From: Hanleya hanleyi
Lineage: Eukaryota > Mollusca > Polyplacophora > Lepidopleurida > Hanleyidae
Direction: 5' to 3'
Length of the DNA stretch: 64,000 bases
Assembly (NCBI GenBank): GCA_036873755.1
Contig: JAVTVY010025421.1
Span: 46,807-110,806, forward strand
Shown here: piece after piece, positions 58,001 through 64,000 of the stretch
Layout of the letters: every line of letters starts with the position of its first letter
Position numbering within the stretch: the stretch's first letter is position 1
Notes under the pieces: generated by a model
The model's database searches: none
The model's input: the letters and a program-made list of their open reading frames with translations, nothing else
Told to the model about the DNA's origin: nothing
Program-made: the position numbers and the translations under genes

Positions 58001-59972
58001 TGGTAATTATCACAAAGACAGGAATGTTAAGGCAAGTCGATAAAATTACTCTCAAGCGATCAAAATCTTGCAGGTGTATGGTCCAAAATACTAGCACCTG
58101 GACATGAAAGTTAACAAACTCTATGACACGCGCACTTTCTTATGAAATACAGTTTTCACACAGAAAGAAGGCTGTAAATGAATTTGCTGTAAAAAGCAAC
58201 TGTGCATCTACCAATCTACCATCTATGTCAATATAGAATTACTTAGAGAATGTAGTTTGTTCAAGCATGCAGGGTCGTACTTATACACTATCCTCCCCCT
58301 CACTATCCATGTACATGTACATACATGTAGTTCTTTGATGTTACTGCCGACCCTGCCTCATCAGCAAGGAATCTTACCACATGAACTTACCAGTAAGCAA
58401 GTGACTCATCACATACAGTGTACAAGACAAAGCTTTTAATGAGGAATTACTAGCAGAATGTACTAGAATCTTCTACCATGGTCACTACCTAAAACATGTC
58501 AATCTTGATACATGTACTGAGGGAACATTCTCGAGCTATAAATAGAACTAGTTCATGCAGTTGTGGAAACAGCTTGGGTACATGTTTTATATCTAAGCAC
58601 ATTGTTTTTGGTTTCGTGATTGTGTAGAATATTAAAAAAAATCCTCTACCAAGTTATTGACTCTTGTAAAAATTTTTGTAAATTTTTGGTCAGACTACAT
58701 GTATTTAATTAATGTTGCCACTCTCTCAAATTTATACATGTATGGTAATCCCTCCAATAATGCAATCACAGGAAGCAAAATTTCCCCACCATAAAATCTG
58801 GGGGTGGTCAAATTTATTAAACAGGAAGTTGACAAAAAGGTTCAAAATCCTGCATTTAATCCATTATTTTTTCCTTATTTCAGATGATTGATCAAATTTA
58901 TCAGAACCACCGACTGAATTTTCTCTGCAAACTTTGGGGTGATTACCATTGGAGGAATTAAATACATAATGAAATGGTACTAATTTGAATTTGTTCAACC
59001 CAGCAAATTTTAATCACTTTTTCATCTATTAGACTTTTATGTCCATCCAAAAGCTTATAGCTAATTTTAAAGAAACACTATCTGTAACAAAAACAGAATG
59101 TTGTAAGAACACACATGTATTTCATAAACTAAGCTCATCTGTCCCAATATTAGAATCATAGATTTTTCATTATTTTGAAATTCTGAAAATTTCAAATTCA
59201 TTTTATTTATTCATTTCAAATTTTCAATTTATTATTTGAAACTACATAATTTCTGTCTGAGAATTCCTACTTGCTGTGAGTGAATTATTTAGAGGATTTA
59301 GAGGTAGTATGGTACATGGTATGACATGTCTATACTTTATGAACTATCATCATGATCTCAGCATCTCCACCCATTTCTTAGAGGAGTCCACCTACATACT
59401 ACACTAGGATGAGCTTCATGTACTATAACTACAAACACCTGTCCAACATGTGTATAACATACATCTCAAGTCTTATAACAGATCATAACTCTATTTTTAT
59501 TTATTTATTTATTTTTTGTCTTGGCTATATGAATGAAAGCTGTGTTATAAATCATTCTGTCGATCTGCCTTTTGCACATTACTGAGAGAACAAAGAACAG
59601 CCTGTCTGTGCAGTGACCAGATGTGATGTGCCAGTGGTGAATTATACTGTTGTTGCTACAATTGTTGTTATGTCAGACAGGAAGGTGGCTCAGATTTTTA
59701 TCAGTGTTCAGTGGGATAAATTTGTTGTACAGTTGGTCAATCACACTATATGGAAATATGAGATCAGTAAAATTATTACTCGACTGACACATCGCCCAAT
59801 ATTAATTTACCGACTCCATATATTTAATATTGGTGTGTAACTATCAGGTATGTCAGCAGATATGGAAGAGTGAGAACTCACCCTACATCCCCCGATTCAT
59901 GTGGTCCATTCTGAAACTGGGGCCCTGGAGGGACAGGAGCCTGCCCCACAGGGGCTGGACTTCTGTAAATAC
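45991..59972 (-). CDS. Ena/VASP family actin regulator, all but the EVH1 end
   Basis: Seven exons on -, 5' to 3': 59882-59972, 55045-55091, 54248-54603, 53551-53712, 52924-53063, 49339-49475, 45991-46019. All introns are GT-AG and phases chain without conflict, giving 319 residues. Ena/VASP proteins are tetramers that deliver profilin-actin to growing barbed ends at leading edges, filopodia and adhesions. Visible in order: linker (FQNGPHE), short charged exon, long proline-rich region ending in GAPPPPPPPPPQ (profilin/SH3 ligand), GAB motif GLAAALQGAKLKKTPR, FAB motif MMNEMQKKLALRRAKA, WEKST and NGSESPK segments, then the coiled coil DLESFKQDILTEVRREIQKA finishing AIRQELGHR. The EVH1 exons must lie beyond 64000. 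Introns are large and transposon-filled. One invertebrate orthologue of ENAH/EVL/VASP is expected, so I give no vertebrate symbol. Confidence 0.95.
46375..47347. repeat. Diverged tandem-unit element, left of the PLE
   Basis: Units share GGGTCAATCT..CTGAT, ATAGGCTTCTG, ATGACCA...CATGTGTGA, AAGTTTGGT, CTAGGCATA and TTGAGATATGGTGGTAA. ACATGATGATAATACCCCAA occurs near 46933. The same element resumes right of the PLE at 49180-49290. Confidence 0.75.
47393..49099 (-). CDS. PLE reverse transcriptase with GIY-YIG endonuclease (N-terminus missing)
   Basis: 568 codons, open from a TGA near 49116 to TAA at 47393-47395; 49099 is a GTG and the true start is lost. RT landmarks (residues from 49099): YLLPKIHK 27-34, GRPIISG 43-49, LDVTSLYTNIP 101-111 with the first catalytic Asp, GTAMGTKVAPSYAN 162-174, FIDD 199-202 with the catalytic pair, FLDTRV 241-246. 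The C-terminal endonuclease shows CTYKRCLYC 431-439, VIYLLTC 470-476, QYVGET 482-487, HERIREH 492-498 and ERYWIYQL 549-556. This order is diagnostic of endonuclease-bearing Penelope-like elements, which prime on cleaved DNA. The usual N-terminal part before the RT fingers is absent. No frameshift or stop in what remains, so the copy is young or selected. Confidence 0.95.
   Translation of the reverse strand: MISSEVVCEWPFGRFIYVQNARTARFYLLPKIHKNREKGKIPGRPIISGNNCPSEHISSFVDEHIKPFVPLIPSYIKDTTDFIRKVEALHPLPESFYLVTLDVTSLYTNIPNHEGLVAVARCLTRHKPVYKISTPSLLQLLKLVLHSNNFQFNGDNYLQIGGTAMGTKVAPSYANIFMGELERKILPQAPHQPMAYFRFIDDIFMIFPHSEPHLLEFINYMNDAHPTIKFTAEYSKDSVCFLDTRVIFDKTQHRLKFDLFTKPTDTHSYLHYTSYHPANCKRAGPYGQFLRLRRICSDQSDYIKHADQLVQYYRVRGYPVELLREHHQKALLKDRHDLLNPVSLSTDKNTKRIPVILPYSSYANRIYDMIKREWPLLQASDQCRDLFKDPPLLAFRRNPNLKDSLMQAKIQYPPLHRGTQGMSYNNLITPCTYKRCLYCPKLSNNRSFQSSHTKLRYNSNLIGNCCTRNVIYLLTCTKCSKQYVGETKRTFHERIREHYNDTRNHSLNPAPLHFWSAGHTTDHISFHIIEVMTSDPDLEASTKSRQARERYWIYQLHTRAPIGLNEKD
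49082..49121 (+). ncRNA. Minimal type I hammerhead ribozyme motif, antisense to the PLE frame
   Basis: Read on +: stem I AACCT, core CTGATGA, stem II GATC-ACATC-GATC, core GAAA, stem III CC/GG pairs closed by A-T, cleavage triplet GTC, stem I' AGGTT. All invariant core bases are present; predicted cleavage is after C49116. Stem III has no loop, as in PLE hammerheads thought to act as dimers. The motif is on the strand opposite to the RT frame. Confidence 0.85.
49180..49290. repeat. End of the tandem-unit element, right of the PLE
   Basis: Continues the 46.4-47.3 kb element and ends GACGACGACAATACC, a short stem, then GAGGGGTAAAAAG, the same end motif as at 57.57-57.62 kb. Confidence 0.7.
49339..49475 (-). 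CDS. Ena/VASP exon: tetramerisation coiled coil
   Basis: 137 nt from ATGTATTTCAG to GAAG|GTCAGT. Reads RKVSLTGQEASGLSNGSSG, then DLESFKQDILTEVRREIQKA and KLEIIE. Hydrophobic spacing and charge pattern match the right-handed coiled coil of VASP ([20 protein letters not shown]). Confidence 0.95.
49476..49892. other. Ena/VASP intron, no recognised feature
   Basis: AT-rich intron DNA between the coiled-coil exon and SINE-like copy C. Confidence 0.6.
49893..50100. mobile_element. SINE-like dispersed repeat, copy C
   Basis: Contains TTCCAACAATATTTCAGTCA, CCTATTTCTTTTCACCC, CGAGCTGTCTGAGGAGC and AGGTCAATCCCCGGAAG. Flanked on both sides by GAGAGAGAGA, possibly the target duplication. Confidence 0.75.
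50215..50268. repeat. Outlying unit of the 63-bp array
   Basis: TTGGTACATATTATAGTTAT then AGTTGGGAATATCATACTTG, cut off at GGTAAT by the transposon at 50269. The array resumes at 51634. Confidence 0.85.
50269..51633. mobile_element. 1.37-kb CAGGGATT-ended DNA transposon (hAT-like)
   Basis: Ends CAGGGATTTATAGACGTCC and (reverse complement of right) CAGGGATTCATAGAAGTCC. GGTAAT borders both ends (50263-50268 and 51634-51639), and removing the insert restores a normal 63-bp unit. A perfect subterminal palindrome CTTACTACCGTT/AACGGTAGTAAG lies at 50291-50315. One candidate exon at 50632-50844; no transposase core. A G-run lies at 51301-51313. Confidence 0.85.
50632..50844 (+). pseudogene. Exon-like open frame carried by the CAGGGATT element
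   Basis: 70 codons starting MTSHNQNSLANEHQEITGAE, passing APREVARFIDCSEVRRRSCD, ending DSCYILRENPLMM. A donor-like GAT|GTAAGG overlaps the stop, so this may be exon 1 of the autonomous relative's gene, or a captured host exon. The preceding 150 bp are GC-richer than the rest of the element, like a promoter/5' UTR. No family recognised. Confidence 0.35.
51634..51697. repeat. 63-bp array unit between two insertions
   Basis: GGTAATGTGCTTATATTGGT then CATATTATAGTTATAGCTGG, ending CTTGAGGACAATG, which is repeated after the SINE-like copy D. Confidence 0.85.
51698..51953. mobile_element. SINE-like dispersed repeat, copy D, with 13-bp target duplication
   Basis: The most complete copy: GTGAGTGAATATGATTTAAT ... 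CACACCCGGGAACC ... CGTACGACAAGTTGTCTGAG ... CATCCCAGGTCAATCC. CTTGAGGACAATG flanks both sides (51685-51697 and 51954-51966); ordinary array units read CTTGAGGACTGTG here, so this is a real duplication and indicates retroposition. Confidence 0.85.
51954..52735. repeat. 63-bp minisatellite in an Ena/VASP intron
   Basis: About 12 units of GTAATGTGCTTACATTGGTA, CATATTATAGTTATAGCTGG and GAATATCATACTTGAGGACT. Some units lack GTGCTTACATTG (period 51 or so). Since 63 = 21 codons, both strands show long repeated frames that I reject as genes. Confidence 0.95.
52924..53063 (-). CDS. Ena/VASP exon: WEK and NGSESPK segment
   Basis: 140 nt from ATTTTTTCAG to GAAG|GTACTG. Reads DTDPPPSAPPAPEPKKTWEK ... 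NGNKFNGSESPKVGR. PWEK- and NGSKSP-like phrases occupy this place in vertebrate VASP and ENAH. Confidence 0.92.
53064..53550 (-). other. Ena/VASP intron
   Basis: 487 bp without recognised features. Confidence 0.8.
53551..53712 (-). CDS. Ena/VASP exon: F-actin binding motif
   Basis: 162 nt, phase 0 on both sides, from TTGTGCACAG to CAG|GTACGG. It reads MDDNEQSMLSGDTSG, a glycine-rich stretch, then DDMMNEMQKKLALRRAKADQ, matching the vertebrate FAB block (LMEEMNAMLARRRKA in VASP). Confidence 0.95.
53713..54247 (-). other. Ena/VASP intron
   Basis: 535 bp. A short AAGCATGTT triplication lies near 54220-54240, next to the donor of the proline-rich exon. Confidence 0.8.
54248..54603 (-). CDS. Ena/VASP exon: proline-rich region and G-actin binding motif
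   Basis: 356 nt from TTGTTTCAG to CACGG|GTAAGT. Reads YKEISNVAQSMGGSGGGWEP, a roughly 80-residue P/A/G-rich tract with a nine-proline run, then SSGLAAALQGAKLKKTPR, the thymosin/WH2-like GAB block. The complementary strand is also open, but only because of the GC-rich repeats. Confidence 0.95.
54604..55044 (-). other. Ena/VASP intron
   Basis: 441 bp without recognised features. Confidence 0.8.
55045..55091 (-). CDS. Ena/VASP 47-nt exon
   Basis: Flanked by CTCGCTTCAG and CAAG|GTGAGA. It reads LQREDYQTHQRKASQ with split codons on both sides, fitting neighbours exactly. It corresponds to the charged, Q/R-rich stretch between linker and proline-rich region. Confidence 0.85.
55092..55559 (-). other. 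Ena/VASP intron, left part
   Basis: Contains a C-run/A-run pair near 55466-55493 and a short repeat AATCATGGAGCATAGC(T)CAGGAT at about 55490 and 55523. Confidence 0.6.
56243..56963. mobile_element. TTAA-targeted non-autonomous transposon (Kolobok/piggyBac-like site)
   Basis: 721 bp between TTAA at 56239-56242 and 56964-56967. The inverted arms begin AGTGAACGTAAAGGCTG and continue about 100 bp to GCAGCAACAAATATTTTT. Removing it restores CATCATTAAAGATTTTGCAT, which matches the undisturbed neighbouring unit near 57110. The interior is GC-richer and promoter-like with one exon-like frame. TTAA specificity is typical of Kolobok and piggyBac; termini do not start CCC, favouring Kolobok. Confidence 0.85.
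56475..56597 (+). pseudogene. Exon-like frame with GYQFEP motif inside the TTAA element
   Basis: Reads VNIATHEEASLTSTSDEETY then EGLQGYQFEPKRSDVDE, stop at 56595. An acidic Ser-rich run followed by a (P/G)YxFEP signature is, as I recall, the N-terminus of a large family of invertebrate proteins with a P2X7-like C-terminal zinc domain. A donor-like GAAA|GTAGTG follows, so this could be a first coding exon. No clear ATG in frame. Confidence 0.4.
57618..59881 (-). other. Ena/VASP intron, no recognised feature
   Basis: AT-rich, several TACATGTA words near 58310-58330. Frames at 58257-58439 and 59613-59840 are unrecognised. Confidence 0.5.
59882..59972 (-). CDS. Ena/VASP exon: linker after EVH1
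   Basis: 91 nt. The acceptor is a T-rich tract ending in TAG (59973-59974) and the donor is AGG|GTGAGT. The only frame without a stop reads IYRSPAPVGQAPVPPGPQFQ then NGPHESGDVG; QNGP matches the vertebrate Ena/VASP linker. Enters with 2 nt and leaves with 2 nt of split codons. Confidence 0.85.
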
Positions 59973-60514
59973 CTAAAAAAAATAAAGGGAAGATACATGT
60001 ACATGAACATTCCTGATAAAGTGAAACTGTTACAGACAATTTTTCAAAAGTTAAAGACTCTAAGACTCAATGTTGTAACTAGACAGATTATTGTTGTCTT
60101 TGTCTCATGACTCTTTATCAACAATAACAGCATGGCCTGATTGATCCTCATTGATCATAGAAAACACATGCCTGACCATAGACGTTCCAGGGATACAATA
60201 CCATAAACTCCTTAAGACCTGGCTATTTTCTTGTTTTCCAAACCTTGACCTTTGACTTTAATTTGTGACCTATAGAGGTATGTTGATTCTCAAAGAAAAG
60301 AAGATAAGCCAAAGTGTGGAGATTAGGAGATATGGAACAACATTTCAAATGACCCTTTTTTTCTTTGAATCATGGTGACCATGACCCCTGAACTTTGCTT
60401 TTCATCCCATGCAATCACGTCAATATCCAAATGTGAACTGTGTTTCATGGGCATTTCTTTTATTATTTACAAAAAATATATAGGCCTACAAATTTTTTGA
60501 AAGAGTACACAGGC

Positions 60515-61140
60515 AAACTTTCACCGTTCAGTACCGTTTAGTTCTGTACCAATTGGTACCGTTCAGTTTCCTGTTGGTAACCTACAGGTAACTTGCTGGT
60601 ACTGCACGGAAAGTTCAGGATTGGTACCATGAAGTCCTGACTGAACAGTACCGCGCAGTTACCAATCAGTCACCACTTGGTAGTATATCCCAGGTTCTTT
60701 CCAGTTTACATGTACCTACCAGTAACTGATTGGTAACCAAGTCGTAGCCACAACGATCTCAACTTTGCAGTACCATGCAGTTCTGACTTGAAGGCTACTG
60801 ATCAGTTACTGGTTGGTGACCAATAGATTATACCATAAATGAAATGTGTGGTAACTGATTGGTGACCAGTTGGTACTGTTCAGTTACTGATTGGTGACCA
60901 ACTTGACAACTGAACAGTACCACGAGGGGACCTTTCCTACCAGTACCAAGAGGTACTGGCAGGTAAGCAGAAATTGGTTGGTAGCCGTTCAGTAACTGGG
61001 CTGTAACCGAGCTGTAACTGAGCTGGTACTGAAGTGTTACTGCATTGTTACCAACAGGTACCAAGTGTGGAAAATTGGGATGGTAACATAGCGGTAACTC
61101 ATTGGTAACTGATTGGTAACTGCATGGTAGCCAATCAGGC
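60515..61140. repeat. Dense field of GGTAAC / GGTACT / TTCAGT words in both orientations
   Basis: Short words GGTAACTGATTGGTAAC, GGTACTG, GTTCAGTAAC, CAGTTACTGATTGGTGACCA and their complements occur one after another without a fixed period. It resembles a scrambled or heavily rearranged short-unit satellite. A - strand frame 60828-61352 across it is incidental. Confidence 0.75.
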
Positions 61141-63356
61141 CGTCCATAATAATAGTCCTGTTTCCCGTAACCCGACCGACCCCAAAAATCCGTTGGAAAA
61201 AAAAAAGTTTGAAGTCGGTAAAAAAATTTTTTAAGCCGACTCACTTCGCAAGGGCACAAAACTCTGTTAGGAAGCGTGTCAAAAGTTTTGACGTTCAAAC
61301 TAAAAGAATGTGTCAGAAAATGAACAGGTACTCGTGTTTTTTCTCCAAGCAAACGAACGTTCGACAGTCAGAAAATGAACACTATACCCCGTCAAAAAAA
61401 GGAGCGTCAGAAAATGAACGTTCTTTTTCGAGCGTTCAAATCAGTATGGCTTATTGATAGCCGTCAGAATTTGCTGAAGGGTTAGTTATTTCCGCCAGTT
61501 ATTTCATATTATACATCTGAAATAAAATATGGTTCATGCAAAAGCTTTAGGGTAAATCATATGATGTGGAGTAGAATGATTTCATAGCAAAATTGAAGGA
61601 AATGTTGCTCACAGTACAGCTATGGTACAGACTCTTTATTAGAACAAAAAACACTCAAAAAGGCAGCACTTTTGAGACTTCACTGTATTTATTTTGCATG
61701 AGCTTTCGTGTTTTTTTGTTGTTTTTTTTTGTTGTTTTTTTTTGAAGAAAACGAGAACTATATAAAACTTCGGCAAAGAAATATCGCAATACTGATTTTG
61801 TTTTATTAAAAGTCTGATGCGACCAAACATCGTTAAGAAATTTGATTGACGAATAAAGACTTCCTTATGATGGAAAAGTTGCTGAATGAAGTGTAAGACG
61901 ATAATAAAGACTTCGTTGTGATGGAAAGCCACACATTATTATTTTGAGTAGCAAATTTGACAGATCTTCAATGTTAATATATTTGTTCATCGTATATGGT
62001 AAACCCCTCGCTGTCCCTCTTTGACCTTTCCGACCTGCACTGTATTGATAGTGTGCGAGGCTGTGGGAGGCGCTTGGGCCGCTACACATGAGGCCCTGGA
62101 AGGGGGCAGAGTTCAAACTTTGTCGGTGATGTTCTCCGGAATATGAAGTTGTAATGTGTGTGCTAGTGAATCGATCCGATTTCTTCACAGCAACTAGATT
62201 ATCCGTATGGGAAAAGCATGATGCATTCGCATACGTCTACGTGGCTTTTTCTGCACACCATTCTAGATGTTCCTGGCAGGCAGTATCACTGACACAACAG
62301 CATTTGAAACCTCAGTTTAACATTATCGTTTCAATTTATTACACACCTTGTTATTCGTTATATTTTTAGGTGAACCGGACAATAATCAACCGACCATTAT
62401 TTGACGTCGAAAGTGGCCATCACGAAAAGCCATGACGGACCAGACGCTTGTAATTTTGGACAGATGTACATATAACTTTGATTTTATTATCGTATTTTGA
62501 TCAATAAATCTCTGGATGATCGATAAGAAATCTGGAGTACATTTCTCAAGCATTATTTGTTTGTGCATTAAAACATGAAGATCACAAACATATCTAATAG
62601 CATGTACGAGAAACATGCCGTATTTTTATTATTATCAACATTAAAGTCCACTTTATATGAAACAAACTTGAAATGATTGATGTGTTCATATCGCACGACG
62701 TAATAGTATAACCCCTCAGAGCCCCTCAATTTCCAACTGAAAATCCAAGCCTCGACAGGCTCTCTTTGATATTTAAATTGTCAATGGCTACATTGTTTTG
62801 AGTCCCGACTCCCCTCATCAATGTAACAATCTGTGTCCCCATTTACCTGGAGGTGCAGGAATGTATTTATAGGCGTTTATTTTCAGCATGTGCAGCTGTG
62901 AAGTTCCTGCACAGCATATTTGTGTTAATAGTCTTTACCACGCTTCACAGCTTATCCTTCAGACAAAACTACGCGAAATGGAAGAATCCAAAGTCAGGAT
63001 AGGGGTGTGCGGGATGATTAGGTTACCAGCAGAGGGAATTACCTGCACTTGTGCAGACTGGTGATGGCTTGTAAACACGTCACGTGCAGCATGCAAGTTT
63101 CACACGTATTCATATGCAAATGAGATCGTCTGTAACAACATAGAATTGCCTGCCTGGGGGATACTTTGTCCCTTCTGAAGCCCAGATTCAGCTGTGTGTG
63201 GGGATGCACCATTCACCAGCAAGAGGCAATCGAAGGGGTTTCAAAAATACGTTGCCGTATTACGAGTTTGTGTGTTAATTACTGTGTTGCCCCTGTTGGT
63301 CTCGTATATAATTTTCACAACACCCTCATTCAAATTTGTTCTATCTTGGCTTTGTA

Positions 63357-63517
63357 GGCTTTTAACGGAAGAAAAGGAATGGAATATCCTACGTAGCATT
63401 GTGATCGTTTCACGTGGTCAAATTGCTGAATTGAAGGGTCGACAACAGCATTTTTATCGAATTGGTCGGTATCAATGGCGGATTTTGGATAGCCAGCGAA
63501 AACGACTTTTCTTATAG
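63357..63517 (+). CDS. Unidentified exon-like frame
   Basis: After a TTGGCTTTGTAG acceptor-like site the + frame reads LLTEEKEWNILRSIVIVSRG, QIAELKGRQQHFYRIGRYQW, RILDSQRKRLFL and stops. Composition is protein-like (charged, KR-rich end). Could be the tail of a transposon protein belonging to the 61155-63990 element. Not recognised. Confidence 0.22.
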
Positions 63518-63910
63518 AAACAAAGATCAATTAACAGTTCTCTATTTTACAACATTCAATGATTTCAGATAATTAAGATAGCATCTCCAGGTGGCGACAA
63601 AACACTGAAGCTGTGACGGGACAAGTGGGCCCCTAACAGAGAAACAGTTCTATCGTTGTCCTACTCTTCTATATATAATCCGTTTATTGAACAAAATCGC
63701 AGGCATCGGACACACCACTCTAGGTTTTACATAATGCACTAAATAGATGTATATAAACAATGCAAAGCCCATTAAAAGTTACAATGAATTCTATAACAGA
63801 GGAAGGCCGCGCTGGGGGAAAGTAGATTTGACCCAGCGCATTTTATAATAGTAACATCGGGATGGCAGGTTTCTGTATGTTGTTCATTTCTGCTGCGGAA
63901 ATGAATATGA

Positions 63911-63934
63911 GAAAAAAAAAAAAAAAAAAAAAAA
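63911..63934. repeat. Poly-A tract
   Basis: Run of A interrupted only at its left edge, just inside the right TCCTGTTTCCCG end. Confidence 0.9.
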
Positions 63935-64000
63935 ATCCCTGCCTACCTACCGACCCACTTTTTGGAGATGCCTGTTACGGGAAACAGGAATTTATTTTTG

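Larger units (their letters stand above)
61155..63990. mobile_element. Possible 2.8-kb element bounded by TCCTGTTTCCCGTAAC inverted ends
   Basis: TCCTGTTTCCCGTAAC occurs near 61155 and its exact complement near 63973-63989. Both are followed inward by ACCGACC and poly-A/T tracts. No target duplication was seen. The interior includes three copies of GTCAGAAAATGAAC (61310-61425) and an unidentified frame at 63357-63517. It lies in the intron upstream of the 59882 exon. Confidence 0.4.

Noticed and set aside
60000..64000. Search for Ena/VASP EVH1 exons on the - strand
   Set aside because: No frame with EVH1 landmarks was found, so the domain is assumed to lie beyond the window.

Overview
The window is nuclear DNA of an animal, most likely a marine lophotrochozoan (mollusc or brachiopod). 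This rests on two intron-containing metazoan genes, very repeat-rich introns, many TACATGTA words, a SINE-like family of the GTGAGTGA...TTTCAGTCATATCAC type, tandem-unit elements carrying CGTCCGTCC tracts, and a Penelope-like retroelement with a hammerhead ribozyme motif. The phylum call is an inference; no species is claimed.

Two genes can be read with confidence. (1) On the + strand, exons at 4610-4729, 5392-5528, 8353-8423 and 8504-8637 encode the C-terminal half of the catalytic domain of an EGLN/PHD-type HIF prolyl hydroxylase. The first exon lies left of the window. Intron 3 is almost wholly satellite: a 41-bp array that copies the exon-3 splice donor, then a 19-bp array. (2) On the - strand, seven exons between 59972 and 45991 encode everything downstream of the EVH1 domain of an Ena/VASP actin regulator: linker, proline-rich region, G-actin and F-actin binding motifs, tetramerisation coiled coil and a 29-nt last exon. 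All splice phases agree. The EVH1 exons lie beyond 64000. The two genes converge, with about 36 kb of repeat-dominated DNA between them.

Layout: 1-4609, intron 1 of EGLN with old repeats; 4610-8637, EGLN exons and arrays; 10.07-14.31 kb, a 26-bp minisatellite split by a 1.28-kb CAGGG-ended transposon and a 73-bp hairpin; 15.9-17.8 kb, a transposon with long inverted repeats and C/G-run ends; 18.16-21.13 kb, a 2.96-kb foldback palindrome whose arms are built of about five sub-repeats; 21.9-33.7 kb, small inverted-repeat elements and unexplained DNA; 34.4-36.7 kb, a 157-bp array; 37-43.8 kb, mostly nothing recognisable; 43.8-45.0 kb, a 40-bp array; 45.99-64 kb, the Ena/VASP gene. Its introns hold a Penelope-like element (47370-49179) with an antisense hammerhead motif, a hAT-like element, a 63-bp array, a TTAA-targeted element and a dense field of GGTAAC/GGTACT words.

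The strongest observations are the multiplication of the EGLN exon-3 donor, the sub-repeated foldback, the PLE with ribozyme in the last Ena/VASP intron, and a group of four CAGG...CCTG elements with 5-6-bp target duplications. Most long open frames in the window are by-products of tandem arrays and are not genes. Similarities were judged by eye; no alignment or database search was run.
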